In this document: one piece after another, positions 30,539-40,750 of the stretch
Numbering within the stretch: the stretch's first letter is position 1
How the letters are laid out: each line of letters opens with the position of its first letter
NCBI RefSeq assembly: GCF_026168555.1
Contig: NZ_CP092471.1
Location: forward strand, 1,126,501 to 1,190,500
Direction: 5' to 3'
DNA: 64,000 nt
Source: Qipengyuania spongiae
Lineage (GTDB): Bacteria > Pseudomonadota > Alphaproteobacteria > Sphingomonadales > Sphingomonadaceae
Program-made: the position numbers and the translations under genes
Notes under the pieces: model-generated
Seen by the model: only the letters and a program-made list of their open reading frames with translations
The model's database searches: none
What the model was told of the DNA's origin: nothing

Positions 30539-30979
30539 TCAGGCGGCGCGTGCCTGCTCCGCCGCATCGCTCGCCAGCCGGTCAACCCGCTCGTTTTCCG
30601 CATGGCCGGAATGTCCGCGGACCCAGTGCCATTCGATCCGGTGCCGCTCGGTCTGCGCGATCAGTTCGTGCCACAGATCGGCGTTGCGGACGGGCTTCTT
30701 GCTCGCGTTGACCCAGCCGCGCTTCTTCCAGCCTTCGACCCAGCGAGTGATCCCGTCGATCAGATATTTGCTGTCGGTGAAGAGATCGACCTCGCACGGC
30801 TCGATCAGCGCCTCCAGCGCCCGAATCGCCGCGGTCATCTCCATGCGATTGTTCGTCGTCGCGGGATCGCCGCCCGACAATTCCTTCTCGTGACGGCCAA
30901 GGCGCAGCAGCGCGCCCCAGCCGCCGGGACCGGGATTGCCCTTGCACGCCCCGTCGGTAAAGATTTCGACCCGCTTCAT
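30539..30979 (-). CDS. rnhA: Ribonuclease HI
   Basis: A 146-residue RNase H that cuts the RNA strand of RNA-DNA hybrids. Catalytic Asp9 (FTDGAC), Glu47 (NRMEM), Asp69 (FTDSKY) and Asp133 (RVDRLA) are all present, and so is His123 (RGHSGH). Length is normal. The ATG overlaps the thrB stop by 4 nt. It is the last gene of the ispH-thrB-rnhA unit, an order common in alphaproteobacteria. Confidence 0.97.
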   Translation of the reverse strand: MKRVEIFTDGACKGNPGPGGWGALLRLGRHEKELSGGDPATTNNRMEMTAAIRALEALIEPCEVDLFTDSKYLIDGITRWVEGWKKRGWVNASKKPVRNADLWHELIAQTERHRIEWHWVRGHSGHAENERVDRLASDAAEQARAA

Positions 30980-31947
30980 GCGAAGGCGCCTTGGCCCGCA
31001 TCGCGGTAGAATTCCAGTCGCCTTGCGAATTCCATCGGATCCTTGCGACGCACCAGCGCATCGCCGGGTGTGTCGAACCAGTCCTCGGTGCGGCTGGCGA
31101 CGAAGCGGAGGCACCCGGCCTGCGCGAGCAAGGGCAGGGCGGCGCGCTCCTCGGCGGAGAGCGGACGGACCGATTCGTAACCGGCGACAAGCGCCCGCCC
31201 GACGGCGGCATCGATCGTCTCGCCGCGCGGATCGAATGCCCAGGCGGCATGGGTGACGGCCAGATCGTAGGCCATGGCGCCGTTGGCAGCGAAGTAGAAG
31301 TCGATGAGGCCGCTGACCTCGTCCCCCAGCATCAGGACGTTGTCGGGGAAAAGGTCCGAATGGATGATCGATTCGGGCAGGCCTCCGAGCATCTGGCGGG
31401 CGATGTCGGAGGCGCGGGCGGCGGTGGCCGGAAGGTCCGGGTCGATTCCGGCAAGGCGCGACTCGGAAAAGCGCGCGAGGATGCCGGCCGAATTCTCCGC
31501 CGTCAGCGGGTTTTGCCGCGTGTGCGGATAGCGCGTTCCGGCAAGGTGGACGCGCGCCAGCGCCCGCCCGGCCGAATGCGCCTGCGCCGGGCTTGGCTCC
31601 GAGGGCGAGACGCCGGGAAGGAACTCGATCAGCGCGACCGCCTTGCCCTCGACTTCCCGGCAGGCAGCGCCGTCGCGATCATGAATCGTCGCGGGCACCG
31701 CGCAGCCTTCCGCCGCGAGATGGTCGAGCAGGCCGAGGAAGAAGGGCAGGTCCGTGACGTCGATCCGGCGTTCGTACATTGTCAGCACGTAGCGCGCGCC
31801 CGTGCCATCGCGGCCAGTGGTCTCGATCAGCCAGTTGCTGTTGGAAATGCCTTCCGCGATGCCCTTGGCCGAGACGAGTTCCCCGACATCGTAGGAGGCG
31901 ATGAGCTCCGCCAGCCGCTCGCTGCCGAGATGGGTGTAGACCGCCAC
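30976..31947 (-). CDS. thrB: Homoserine kinase (type II)
   Basis: A 323-residue kinase with the APH/choline-kinase fold, which phosphorylates homoserine on the way to threonine. The catalytic stretch [10 protein letters not shown] has His196, Asp198 and Asn203; Asp216 (LIDFYF) binds metal. It starts with GTG at 31947. It lies 13 nt after ispH and overlaps rnhA by 4 nt, so all three form one transcript. Confidence 0.95.
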   Translation of the reverse strand: MAVYTHLGSERLAELIASYDVGELVSAKGIAEGISNSNWLIETTGRDGTGARYVLTMYERRIDVTDLPFFLGLLDHLAAEGCAVPATIHDRDGAACREVEGKAVALIEFLPGVSPSEPSPAQAHSAGRALARVHLAGTRYPHTRQNPLTAENSAGILARFSESRLAGIDPDLPATAARASDIARQMLGGLPESIIHSDLFPDNVLMLGDEVSGLIDFYFAANGAMAYDLAVTHAAWAFDPRGETIDAAVGRALVAGYESVRPLSAEERAALPLLAQAGCLRFVASRTEDWFDTPGDALVRRKDPMEFARRLEFYRDAGQGAFA

Positions 31948-31960
31948 CTGAGCCGGCCCG

Positions 31961-32971
31961 TCACTCGGTAAGCTGGCGCGGCAGTTTGAAGACCATCTTC
32001 TCCTCGGCGGCGGTGATCGTCCGCTCCTCGACCTCGCGCCATTCGGAAAGTCTGGCGACCACTTCGCGCACCAGCTTTTCCGGAGCCGAGGCGCCTGCGG
32101 TCAGTCCGACCGTTCCGACGCCGACCAGCCACTCGGGATCGATATCGCTCGCCCGCTGGATCAGCCGCGCATCAGTGCCCAGCCGCTCCGCCACCTCGAC
32201 GAGCCGCACCGAGTTGGAGGAATTGGGCGCGCCGATCACCAGCACCAGATCGCTCGCCGGAGCGATCTGCTTGACCGCCGCCTGGCGGTTGGAGGTAGCG
32301 TAGCAGATGTCTTCCGCCTTGGGCCCGAGGATCTGGGGGAAACGGCGTTCCAGCGCCGCCACGATCTCGGCCGTATCGTCGACTGAAAGCGTGGTCTGCG
32401 TGAGGTAGGACAGCGCATCTTCCGGTCCGAAATCGAGCTTCGCGACATCGTCGATGGTCTCGACCAGCGTCATGCTGCCTTCCGGCACCTGGCCCATCGT
32501 GCCGATGACTTCGGGATGACCCGCATGGCCGATGAAGATGATGTGCTGGTTCTTCTCGATCTGGCGTTCGGCCTGGCGGTGCACCTTGCTCACCAGCGGG
32601 CAGGTGGCATCGACATAGAGGAGCTTGCGCCGCTGCGCCTCGGCCGGGACCGATTTGGGGACGCCGTGAGCGCTGAAGACCACCGGCGCGTCGTCGGGCA
32701 CTTCGTCCAGTTCCTCGACGAAGACTGCGCCTTTGGCCTTCAGCCCTTCGACCACATAGCGATTATGGACAATCTCGTGCCGGACATAGACCGGCGCGCC
32801 GTATTTCTCGAGCGCGCGCTCGACAATCTCGATCGCCCGGTCGACTCCGGCGCAGAAACCGCGCGGGGCTGCGATCAGCAGGGTGAGAGCGGGGCGGTCG
32901 GTGTTGCCGGACCGGCTGCCGGACAACGACGCGCCGTTCGATTGTCCCGACGATTGAAAGGGGGCGTTCAT
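31961..32971 (-). CDS. ispH: 4-Hydroxy-3-methylbut-2-enyl diphosphate reductase
   Basis: A 336-residue iron-sulfur enzyme, the last step of the MEP route to IPP and DMAPP. Cluster ligands Cys40 (RGFCAGV), Cys124 (DATCPL) and Cys223 (DICYAT) are present, as is the His-containing VRHEIVHN. The N-terminal 28 residues are Ser/Gly rich and extra compared with the family core. The ATG at 32971 is chosen. It is the first gene of the unit and is divergent from the lipoprotein gene. Confidence 0.97.
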   Translation of the reverse strand: MNAPFQSSGQSNGASLSGSRSGNTDRPALTLLIAAPRGFCAGVDRAIEIVERALEKYGAPVYVRHEIVHNRYVVEGLKAKGAVFVEELDEVPDDAPVVFSAHGVPKSVPAEAQRRKLLYVDATCPLVSKVHRQAERQIEKNQHIIFIGHAGHPEVIGTMGQVPEGSMTLVETIDDVAKLDFGPEDALSYLTQTTLSVDDTAEIVAALERRFPQILGPKAEDICYATSNRQAAVKQIAPASDLVLVIGAPNSSNSVRLVEVAERLGTDARLIQRASDIDPEWLVGVGTVGLTAGASAPEKLVREVVARLSEWREVEERTITAAEEKMVFKLPRQLTE

Positions 32972-33036
32972 ACCCCGCCCCCTAGCGCTTTGCCGCGCGT
33001 CAAGCTAGGGCGCGCGAGGACACGACAAGCCAGGGA

Positions 33037-33708
33037 ATGTTTCCGCGAATGCGCAGCCGACGTTTAGCAGCCAGCACTTTCACTCTCGCCGCTGCGGCCG
33101 CGGCGCTGGCAGGATGCGCGCGCGAGGGCGAGCTCGTGATCAATGACGGTGTGGGAATCACCGCGGTTCGCAGCGCCTGCCCGGCGGTCGGCATTCCCGA
33201 CTACACTGGCGATATCACCACTTTTCGCGCGCCCGCTTCGCGGACCGCCGCCGATCTGGATGTGACGGCCGCGATCACCAATCTGCGCTCGACCTGCAAC
33301 GATTCCGGCGAACGCATCTATGCCGAGGCGACATTCGACGTGGTCGCCCGGCGGACTGACGTCAGCGGGCCGCGACAGATCGAACTGCCCTATTTCGCCA
33401 CCGTCCTGCGGGGCGGCAGCTCGGTCGTCACCAAGCGGATCGGGACGGTCACCTTGAATTTCGCCGACGGGCAGGAGCGCGCCAGCGCCACCGGCAAGGC
33501 CGGGGCCTTCGTCAATCAGGCCGAGGCGACGCTCCCCGAAGATATCCGCCAGCAGATCACGCGTCGCCGCCGGGCGGGCGATGCCGATGCGGCGATCGAT
33601 CCGCTGACCGATCCGGCGGTGCGCGCCGCGATCCAGCGCGCGACCTTCGAACTGCTGGTCGGCTTCCAGCTCAGCGAGGAACAACTGGCCTACAACGCCA
33701 CCCGCTGA
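33037..33708 (+). CDS. Hypothetical lipoprotein
   Basis: A 223-residue exported lipoprotein; the lipobox is LAGC with Cys27. An inner ATG at 33049 also fits. The mature part has two Cys (SACP and STCN) that may pair, and a beta-rich stretch. I recognise the pattern of a conserved sphingomonad lipoprotein but not a function. It lies between ispH (divergent) and argS, 50 nt upstream of the latter. Confidence 0.8.
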   Translation: MFPRMRSRRLAASTFTLAAAAAALAGCAREGELVINDGVGITAVRSACPAVGIPDYTGDITTFRAPASRTAADLDVTAAITNLRSTCNDSGERIYAEATFDVVARRTDVSGPRQIELPYFATVLRGGSSVVTKRIGTVTLNFADGQERASATGKAGAFVNQAEATLPEDIRQQITRRRRAGDADAAIDPLTDPAVRAAIQRATFELLVGFQLSEEQLAYNATR

Positions 33709-33758
33709 GCCTGCCCGCTATTGGCTAGCGCCGCGCCGTGGGCTAGGCGCGCCCGGCA

Positions 33759-35498
33759 ATGACACGACCCAAAACGCTTCACGCCGCTTTCGCCGAGAAG
33801 GTCGGCGCCACCCTCGACGCGCTTGAAATGGAAGGCGCGCTGCCGGCCGATACGCCGCGCGCGGCCGTTTCGGTGGAGCCGCCGCGCGATCCCTCGCATG
33901 GCGACCTCGCCACCAACGCCGCGATGGTGCTGGCCAAGCAGGCCCGCACCAACCCGCGCGCCTTGGCGGAAAAGATCGCCGCGCATCTCGAAAACGATCC
34001 GGATATCGTGGGCGTCGAGATCGCCGGGCCGGGCTTCATCAATCTCCGCCTTTCGGACGAGGCCTGGCGGCGCGAATTGCTGGCGATCGCAGACCTCGGC
34101 GAAGAATACGGGCGCTCCGCAATGGGTGGCGGCAAGCGGGTGAACGTCGAGTTCGTCTCCGCCAATCCGACCGGCCCGATGCATATGGGCCATTGCCGCG
34201 GCGCGGTGGTGGGCGATGCCCTGTCGCGCCTGCTCGAATTCGCCGGCTTCGAGGTGATCCGCGAATATTACGTCAACGATGCCGGCAGCCAGGTCGATAC
34301 GCTCGCGCGCTCCGCGCATCTGCGGTATCGCGAAGCTCTGAGCGAGGATATCGGCGAGATTCCCGAGGGGCTCTACCCCGGCGACTATCTCAAATCGGTC
34401 GGCGCGACGCTCGCCGCCGAACATGGCGACCGCTTCGCCGCTGCGGACGAGGCGGAATGGTTGCCGCTGTTCCGCAGGCAGGCCGTCGCCGCGATGATGG
34501 ACATGATCCGCGCCGATCTGGCGCTGCTCGGCATCCGCCACGATGTCTTCGCGAGCGAGGCCGAATTGCAGGCCGCCGGCAAGCCGACCGAGGCCGAGGA
34601 GTGGCTGCGCGCCAAAGGCTTGGTCTATGACGGCACGCTGGAAGCGCCCAAGGGCAAGGCTCCGCCCGAGGACTGGGAGCCGGTCGAACTGCCGCTGTTC
34701 CGTTCGACGGAATTCGGCGACGACCAGGATCGCCCGATCAGGAAATCGGACGGCAAGTGGACCTATTTCGGTGCCGATCTCGCCTATCACTTCCAGAAGG
34801 CAGAGAATGCCGATGCGCTGATCGACATCTGGGGCGCCGATCATGCCGGAACGGTCAAGCGGATCAAGGCTGCCGTCGCCGCGCTCACCAAGGGTGCCGG
34901 GCGCGACGTGCCGTTCGACGTCAAGCTGATCCAGATGGTCAAGCTGCTGCGCGACGGCGAGCCGGTGAAGATGTCCAAGCGCTCGGGCAATTTCATTACC
35001 ATCGCCGACATGGTCGAGGAAGTTGGCAAGGACGTGGTGCGCTTCACCATGCTGACCCGCAAGCCCGACGCGCAGATGGAATTCGATTTTGCCAAGGTGG
35101 TCGAGGCCAGCCGCGAGAACCCGGTCTTCTACCTGCAATATGCCCATGCCCGCATCCGCTCGACCTTGCGCAAGGCGGGCGTCGCGCCGTCGGCCGACCA
35201 TCTCGATCTGCTGGGCGCGGACGAACTCGCTCTCGTTCGGGAGGCGGCACAGTTTCCCCGCGTCGTCGAGAGCGCCGCGCAGGCGCGCGAGCCGCACCGC
35301 ATCGCCTTCTTCCTCGGCGACATCGCCGCCGCCTTCCACAGCTTCTGGAATGCCGGGAACGACGATCCGGCCAAGCGGATCATCCAGTCCGAGAACGAGA
35401 CACTGACGGCCGCCCGTCTTTTCCTGGCCGACCAGATCGGGCAGGTCATTCGCAACGGATTGTCGATTCTGGGGGTCGAGGCCGTCGAGGAGATGTGA
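33759..35498 (+). CDS. argS: Arginyl-tRNA synthetase
   Basis: A 579-residue class I synthetase. An N-terminal Add-1 domain (about 1-110) precedes the HIGH-type motif HMGH (142-145) and the KMSK motif begins at Lys404. The C-terminal DALR anticodon-binding domain follows. It starts the run argS-SPOR-nagZ-scpA-scpB-tatABC; the SPOR gene starts 2 nt after its stop. Confidence 0.98.
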   Translation: MTRPKTLHAAFAEKVGATLDALEMEGALPADTPRAAVSVEPPRDPSHGDLATNAAMVLAKQARTNPRALAEKIAAHLENDPDIVGVEIAGPGFINLRLSDEAWRRELLAIADLGEEYGRSAMGGGKRVNVEFVSANPTGPMHMGHCRGAVVGDALSRLLEFAGFEVIREYYVNDAGSQVDTLARSAHLRYREALSEDIGEIPEGLYPGDYLKSVGATLAAEHGDRFAAADEAEWLPLFRRQAVAAMMDMIRADLALLGIRHDVFASEAELQAAGKPTEAEEWLRAKGLVYDGTLEAPKGKAPPEDWEPVELPLFRSTEFGDDQDRPIRKSDGKWTYFGADLAYHFQKAENADALIDIWGADHAGTVKRIKAAVAALTKGAGRDVPFDVKLIQMVKLLRDGEPVKMSKRSGNFITIADMVEEVGKDVVRFTMLTRKPDAQMEFDFAKVVEASRENPVFYLQYAHARIRSTLRKAGVAPSADHLDLLGADELALVREAAQFPRVVESAAQAREPHRIAFFLGDIAAAFHSFWNAGNDDPAKRIIQSENETLTAARLFLADQIGQVIRNGLSILGVEAVEEM

Positions 35499-35500
35499 CG

Positions 35501-36226
35501 ATGGTTTCGGCGCGGGAATATCATACGCCGCAAGGCGATGCCGCTGCCTATGACGGCGACGAGTTCGCTTTCGAGGACGGGGACGAGAGCCTGCCTTGGC
35601 TCGAGGCGGACGATGACGACGTGCCGCAGGGTTTCGACACCACGCGCCTGATCACAATCGCCGTGCTGATGGTCGTCCTGTTGGGCGCGATCGTCGGCGC
35701 GATCTGGTGGCTCTCGAACGGCCCCGTCGCCGGCGGTCCCGCGCCCGATGGTTCGATCGTGGAGGCGCCGGAAGCGCCTTACAAGACCGCGCCGGAGGAC
35801 GAGGGCGGCAAGACCTTTGCCGGGACCGGCGATACCAGCTTCGCGGTCGGCGAGGGGCAGATGCGCGAGGGTCGGCTAGCCGAACTCTCGTCAGCTTCCG
35901 ACAATGCTGCGCCCGGCATGGACACGCTGACCACTCCGGAAGCCGAGGAAACGCCAAACACAGCGTCGCCTCCGCGCAGCCAGTCGCTGCCGGACGGAAC
36001 GGCGGTGCAGGTCGGCGCCTATTCCAGCCGCTCGGATGCCGAGGCGGGCTGGGGCACGATCATTCGCCAGACCGACCTGCTGTCTGGTGTCGAGCACCGC
36101 ATCGTCGAAGGGCAGGCCGATATCGGCCGCGTCTACCGGCTCCAGGCGGTCGGCGGCAGCCGGGAGAACGCGCGGCGGCTGTGCGGTGCGTTGTCGAACG
36201 CGGGCATTCCCTGCACGGTCAAGTAG
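35501..36226 (+). CDS. SPOR-domain membrane protein
   Basis: A 241-residue protein with an acidic cytoplasmic head (1-48), one membrane segment (about 50-70), a linker rich in Ala, Pro and Glu, and a C-terminal SPOR domain (about 165-241) with AVQVGAYSS. SPOR domains bind denuded peptidoglycan at the septum, so a division role is likely. It begins 2 nt after argS and is followed by nagZ. Confidence 0.9.
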   Translation: MVSAREYHTPQGDAAAYDGDEFAFEDGDESLPWLEADDDDVPQGFDTTRLITIAVLMVVLLGAIVGAIWWLSNGPVAGGPAPDGSIVEAPEAPYKTAPEDEGGKTFAGTGDTSFAVGEGQMREGRLAELSSASDNAAPGMDTLTTPEAEETPNTASPPRSQSLPDGTAVQVGAYSSRSDAEAGWGTIIRQTDLLSGVEHRIVEGQADIGRVYRLQAVGGSRENARRLCGALSNAGIPCTVK

Positions 36227-36316
36227 GACGAGCCGGCTGCGCAACGGGCCGGTTTCCACATCGGGGACACGGCTTTATCTTGCGGGCCTTGTGCCAAACT
36301 GCGAGTCTGACGGGCG

Positions 36317-37336
36317 ATGACACCCGCGATCTTCGGATTGAGCGGCCCGACGCTGACCGCCGAGGAGCGCGCCTTTTTCGCCGATGCCGACCCGGCAGGC
36401 TATATCCTGTTCGCCCGCAATTGCGTCGACAGGGAACAGTTGCGCGCACTCACCGACGATCTGCGAGCGATCAGGGGACGTGACCGGCTGATCGTTTCGA
36501 TCGATCAGGAAGGCGGCCGTGTCGCGCGCATGAAGCCGCCCGAATGGCAGCGTTATCCCGCAGGCGAGGTGTTCGACCGCCTTTACCGCGTGGCCCCCGC
36601 CAGCGCGATTGAGGCGATCCGCGTCAATGCCGAGGCGATGGGCCGCGACCTGGCCGAATGCGGCATCACGGTCGATTTCAACGCCCCGCTCGACGTGCGC
36701 CGCGCCTATACCGACGATGTCATCGGCGACCGAGCGCTGGGCAGCGAACCGCTTCAGGTCGCGGCACTCGGCCGGGGAATGCTCGAAGGGCTGGGCCGGG
36801 CCGGTATCGTCGGCTGTCTCAAGCATATCCCCGGACATGGCCGCGCGACGGCGGACAGCCACAAGGAAATGCCGGTGGTGCACGCTGTTGCCGCCGAACT
36901 GGAAGCCGACATCGCGCCCTTCCGCGCGCTCGCCCACCATCCGCTGGGCATGACCTGCCACCTGATGTTCCCCGCGTGGGATGCCGAGAATCCTGCCACT
37001 CAGTCGCCCACTATCATTCGCGACGTGATCCGCGGGGCAATCGGCTTCGACGGGCTGCTGCTGACCGACGATATCGATATGCAGGCACTCGAAGGCAGCG
37101 TGCCCGAACGCTCCGAGCGCGCGCTTGCCGCAGGATGCGACATCACGCTCAATTGCTGGGGCCGGATGGACGACATGATCGGCATTGCCGAGCGCAATCC
37201 GGCGATGCCCGAAGAGACTGCGCGTCGTCTCGACCGGGTCCATGCTGCCATGGGGACTTCGCAGGAGGGCCTTGAGAGTGCCGAACTGCTCGCCAAGAGA
37301 GATGCCCTGCTGACCGCTGCCGGGATCGCGGTGTGA
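36317..37336 (+). CDS. nagZ: Beta-N-acetylhexosaminidase
   Basis: A 339-residue GH3 cytoplasmic glycosidase that removes GlcNAc from anhydro-muropeptides during murein recycling. The KHIPGHG motif begins at Lys169, with Asp180 and His182 nearby, and the nucleophile is an Asp in LLTDDIDM (251/252). The stop overlaps the GTG of scpA. Confidence 0.96.
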   Translation: MTPAIFGLSGPTLTAEERAFFADADPAGYILFARNCVDREQLRALTDDLRAIRGRDRLIVSIDQEGGRVARMKPPEWQRYPAGEVFDRLYRVAPASAIEAIRVNAEAMGRDLAECGITVDFNAPLDVRRAYTDDVIGDRALGSEPLQVAALGRGMLEGLGRAGIVGCLKHIPGHGRATADSHKEMPVVHAVAAELEADIAPFRALAHHPLGMTCHLMFPAWDAENPATQSPTIIRDVIRGAIGFDGLLLTDDIDMQALEGSVPERSERALAAGCDITLNCWGRMDDMIGIAERNPAMPEETARRLDRVHAAMGTSQEGLESAELLAKRDALLTAAGIAV

Positions 37337-38127
37337 GCGCGGACCTCCTGCCTTTCGCGGGGGAAGAACCTGAGGGCGAGGGGCAGGCGGGGGCAAGCAC
37401 GGAAGACGGCGCGCTTTATCTCGAGCTCGACGGCTGGGAAGGACCGCTCGACCTGCTGCTCGATCTCGCGCGGCGGCAGAAGGTCGACCTGCGGCAGATC
37501 TCGATCCTCGCGCTGGTCGACCAGTATCTCGACTATATCGAGCACGCCGAGGCTTTGAAGCTGGAGCTGGCGGCGGATTATCTCGTGATGGCGGCCTGGC
37601 TCGCCTATCTTAAATCCTCGCTCCTGCTGCCGCGCGAGGAGCAGGAGGAGCCCAGCGCCGAGGAACTCGCCCTGCGCTTGCAATTGCGTTTGCAACGCCT
37701 CGGCGCGATGCGCGAGGCGGCTGCGCGGCTGATGGCGCGCGATCGCATCGGGCGCGACGTTTTCCTTCGCGGCGCACCCGAAGGGCTCCGCATCGAACGA
37801 AAGACGCTGTGGAAGTGCGACCAGTATGCGCTGATCGGAGCCTATGGCCGGGTCAAGGCGCGCACGGCCCCGGCGGTCCACATGGTCCGCGAACGGCCGG
37901 TGATGACGCTCGACAGCGCGCTCGATCGCGTTTCGGCGATGCTCGGGGTAACGCTCGACTGGATGGAATTGCGCGAGTTCCTGCCCGCTCATGCCGAGCC
38001 GCGCCTGCGCCGTTCGGCTCTGGCATCGAGCTTCGTCGCAGCGCTCGAACTGGCACGCCTCGGGCGGGCCGAACTGCGGCAGGACGAGACTTTCGGCGCG
38101 CTGCGCCTCCGCCGAGTGCGCCGATGA
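37333..38127 (+). CDS. scpA: Segregation and condensation protein ScpA
   Basis: A 264-residue kleisin that, with ScpB, bridges the SMC heads in the chromosome condensin. The N-terminal segment LDGWEGPLDLLLDLARRQK is the family hallmark, and the C-terminal winged-helix region is near 205-260. It starts with GTG inside the nagZ stop and overlaps scpB by 4 nt. Confidence 0.95.
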   Translation: MSADLLPFAGEEPEGEGQAGASTEDGALYLELDGWEGPLDLLLDLARRQKVDLRQISILALVDQYLDYIEHAEALKLELAADYLVMAAWLAYLKSSLLLPREEQEEPSAEELALRLQLRLQRLGAMREAAARLMARDRIGRDVFLRGAPEGLRIERKTLWKCDQYALIGAYGRVKARTAPAVHMVRERPVMTLDSALDRVSAMLGVTLDWMELREFLPAHAEPRLRRSALASSFVAALELARLGRAELRQDETFGALRLRRVRR

Positions 38128-38741
38128 CCGAGATGGAGCGCGCGATCGAGGCGGCGCTGTTCGCCGCGGAAGAACCGCTGAGCGTGGAGGAACTGGCGCG
38201 CTTTCTCGGTGATGCGTCGCATGACGACGTCCGGCAGGGTTTGGAGGCCCTGTCCGATCACTACGCGACGCGCGGCCTGCGAATCGTCGAGCGAGGCCGG
38301 CGCTGGCATTTCGAGACCGCACCCGAACTCGCCCATTTCCTGCGCCGCGAACGCCAGCAGGTCCGCAGCCTCAGTCGCGCCGCGACCGAGGTTCTGGCGA
38401 TCGTCGCCTATCACGAGCCGGTCAGCCGCGCGGAACTCGAATCGATTCGCGGAGTGCAGACATCCGGCGGCACGCTGGACGTTCTGATGGAAGCGGGCTG
38501 GATCCGCATCGCGGGGCGGCGGGACGTTCCCGGACGCCCGACGATCTACGCCACCACGCCCGAATTCCTCGATCATTTCGGTCTGGCGAGCCGCCGCGAC
38601 CTTCCCGGCATCGCAGAGCTTCGCGCGGCAGGGCTGCTCGATCCGGTCGAGGAGGCGTTCGACGCGTTGATTGGCGGCGATGATGGTGGCGACGAGATGT
38701 CGGGCGAAGGCGACGAGCGCGGCGGTCCCCACGCTTCTTGA
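38124..38741 (+). CDS. scpB: Segregation and condensation protein ScpB
   Basis: A 205-residue protein with two winged-helix domains; the middle region carries the family motif LAIVAYHEPVSRAE and RGVQ. It pairs with ScpA and SMC. It overlaps scpA by 4 nt (ATGA). The last 20 residues are Gly/Asp/Glu rich and probably disordered. Confidence 0.95.
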   Translation: MTEMERAIEAALFAAEEPLSVEELARFLGDASHDDVRQGLEALSDHYATRGLRIVERGRRWHFETAPELAHFLRRERQQVRSLSRAATEVLAIVAYHEPVSRAELESIRGVQTSGGTLDVLMEAGWIRIAGRRDVPGRPTIYATTPEFLDHFGLASRRDLPGIAELRAAGLLDPVEEAFDALIGGDDGGDEMSGEGDERGGPHAS

Positions 38742-38802
38742 CTGGCGCTCGCTCTCAACGACGCCTATATTGCGCGGAACAGTATTCCAAAGGTTCCTCT
38801 CC

Positions 38803-39054
38803 ATGTCGCTCGGCCCCTGGCAGCTCATCATCATCGCCATCGTCATCCTCGTCCTGTTCGGGCGCGGGAAGATATCGGAGATGATGGGCGATTTCGGCAA
38901 GGGCATCAGCAGCTTCAAGAAAGGCATGAAGGAAGAGGAAGAGGCCAATCGCGAGCCTGCGCCGCGCCTCGAAGGGCCGGCACACGAAGCGAAGCCGGCG
39001 TCTCAGGCCACCGCCGATCCGCGCCCGGCCGAGAAATCCGAAACCCGCTCCTGA
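38803..39054 (+). CDS. tatA: Sec-independent translocase subunit TatA
   Basis: An 83-residue TatA: one N-terminal membrane helix (about 5-20), the LFGRGK hinge, an amphipathic helix (about 22-45) and a charged tail rich in Glu, Ala and Pro. It forms the protein-conducting complex with TatB and TatC. Start ATG at 38803, 61 nt after scpB. Confidence 0.95.
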   Translation: MSLGPWQLIIIAIVILVLFGRGKISEMMGDFGKGISSFKKGMKEEEEANREPAPRLEGPAHEAKPASQATADPRPAEKSETRS

Positions 39055-39071
39055 TCCCGGAGTAGCGCCGC

Positions 39072-39500
39072 GTGTTCGATATCGGCGCCATGGAACTGCT
39101 CATCATTGTCGTGGTCGCGATCCTCGTCATCGGGCCAAAGGACATGCCCAAGGCCATGCGCACCGCGGGCCGCTGGATCGGCAAGATGCGGCGCATGTCC
39201 AATCACTTCCGCGCCGGCATCGACAACATGATCCGCGAAGCCGAACTGGAAGATGCGGAGAACGAATGGCGGGAGCGCAATGCGCGGATCATGGCGCAGC
39301 ATCCGGATGCGGCGTCCCGGGTTCGCGAGCCAGAGAACCTGCTGACCGGCCACGAGATGGAACCGCTATCCGGCCCGCCATCGCAAGCCGATCCGGCCTC
39401 GGCTGAATCGGCAATCGCCCGTGCAGCCGAGGCCCGGACGAGTGAGGAGCCCGAGCTGCCGCTCGACCCTTCGACGAAACCGCGCGAGAACGAGAGCTGA
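39072..39500 (+). CDS. tatB: Sec-independent translocase subunit TatB
   Basis: A 142-residue TatB with a GTG start (MFDIGAMEL), one membrane helix, the IGPKDMPKAMR hinge, an amphipathic helix and a long acidic tail. It receives twin-arginine substrates with TatC. It overlaps tatC by 1 nt. Confidence 0.95.
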   Translation: MFDIGAMELLIIVVVAILVIGPKDMPKAMRTAGRWIGKMRRMSNHFRAGIDNMIREAELEDAENEWRERNARIMAQHPDAASRVREPENLLTGHEMEPLSGPPSQADPASAESAIARAAEARTSEEPELPLDPSTKPRENES

Positions 39501-40282
39501 TGGCCCTGATCCGCGATATCGACGAGACCCAGTCGCCGCTGCTCGATCACCTCATCGAACTGCGCGCCCGGCTCGTGCGTTGCGTTCTGGCGCTGGTCAT
39601 CGCCTTCGCCATCTGTCTTTATTTTGCCGACCCGATCCTCGGCTTCCTCGTTCAACCCCTCAAGAACTCGTTTCCGGATGGACGGGGGCAACTTATCTTC
39701 ACCAAACTTTACGAGGTGTTCTTCGTGGAGTTGAAGGTGGCGCTATTCGCCGGCTTTTGCCTGAGTTTTCCGGTAATCGCGAACCAGCTCTGGGCCTTCA
39801 TCGCGCCTGGGCTCTACGCTCGGGAGAAACGCGCTTTTCTCCCGTTCCTGATTGCGACGCCGGTCCTTTTCATGGCGGGTGCAGCGCTGGCTTATTACGT
39901 CGTTATGCCGACCGCGTTTCGCTGGTTTCTCGGTTTTGAAGGGGAGGCGGGCGGCCTCGCGATCGAGGCGCTGCCCACGGCGAACGAATATCTCGGTCTC
40001 GTGATGCAGTTCATCCTCGCGTTCGGAATGAGCTTTCTGCTGCCGGTGCTTCTGTTGCTGCTGCATCGCGCGGGAATCGTGTCGCGTGCGCAGCTTGCCG
40101 GGGCCCGGCGTTATGTGATCGTGCTGATCGTCGCGCTCGCGGCGGTGGTGACCCCGCCTGATCCGGGCTCGCAGATCATTCTTGCGATACCGTTGCTGCT
40201 GCTTTTCGAAGGGTCGCTCTTGCTGATGTGGATCACTGATCGGAAGTCCGAAGCGGGGGCCGACTTGTCTTCGTCGGTTTGA
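39500..40282 (+). CDS. tatC: Sec-independent translocase subunit TatC
   Basis: A 260-residue membrane protein with six hydrophobic segments and the family motifs HLIELRARL near the start and TPPDPGSQ. It recognises twin-arginine signal peptides. It ends the argS-to-tatC block and is followed by a strong bidirectional terminator. Confidence 0.96.
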   Translation: MALIRDIDETQSPLLDHLIELRARLVRCVLALVIAFAICLYFADPILGFLVQPLKNSFPDGRGQLIFTKLYEVFFVELKVALFAGFCLSFPVIANQLWAFIAPGLYAREKRAFLPFLIATPVLFMAGAALAYYVVMPTAFRWFLGFEGEAGGLAIEALPTANEYLGLVMQFILAFGMSFLLPVLLLLLHRAGIVSRAQLAGARRYVIVLIVALAAVVTPPDPGSQIILAIPLLLLFEGSLLLMWITDRKSEAGADLSSSV

Positions 40283-40374
40283 ACATCGGCTCGGCTTCAA
40301 TATCGGCAAAATAGACCGTTGGACTCTTACCCGCTCGGCATATCACGAAAGCGGCTGAACTCAGGAAAAAGAGC

Positions 40375-40405
40375 AAAAAAAACGGGGCCGCGAAGCCCCG
40401 TTTTT
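40375..40405. terminator. Bidirectional terminator after tatC
   Basis: A perfect 11-bp stem, AAAAACGGGGC (40378-40388) with GCCCCGTTTTT (40395-40405). The minus-strand T run is eight long. It serves tatC and the convergent small-protein gene. Confidence 0.93.
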
Positions 40406-40424
40406 CTTTGTTATGATCCAGCGA

Positions 40425-40640
40425 TCAGGCGCTGATCGGATCTTCGTCGTCGTCGACGGCGATCACGATGGCACCGATCACGGCGGCAGCCGCGAGAATA
40501 CCGATGATCACGGACGAGCCGCCACCGAGTTCCGATTCGCCTTCGCTGCTGACGGGAGCCGACACGCGCTCAGCGGCGACGGCCGGGGCAACAGCAAGCG
40601 TAACGGCTGCTGCAGCTGCGGAAATAGTTCCCAGTTTCAT
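40425..40640 (-). CDS. Small exported membrane protein, paralog 1
   Basis: A 71-residue protein: a clear signal peptide ending AVAA (about 1-23), a short Ser/Glu/Gly stretch, one membrane helix (about 43-62) and an acidic tail DDDEDPISA. After cleavage the helix would hold the protein with its tail facing the cytoplasm. AAGGAG precedes the ATG, and a promoter and terminator flank it. It resembles the next small gene in order and tail. No function recognised. Confidence 0.8.
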   Translation of the reverse strand: MKLGTISAAAAAVTLAVAPAVAAERVSAPVSSEGESELGGGSSVIIGILAAAAVIGAIVIAVDDDEDPISA

Positions 40641-40686
40641 TTAATCAAACTCCTTCGAGATATTGATCTCTGTTTAATCAGACCCA

Positions 40687-40715
40687 TTGATACGCGGGCC
40701 AAAACTACGATGCAA
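40687..40715 (-). promoter_or_regulatory. Promoter of small exported protein gene
   Basis: On the minus strand TTGCAT (complement of 40710-40715) and TATCAA (complement of 40687-40692) are 17 bp apart, a good housekeeping spacing. The start point would lie about 40 nt before the ATG at 40640. Confidence 0.5.
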
Positions 40716-40750
40716 GGGCGAATTCCCTCGATACATCGCGGATGTCGAAC

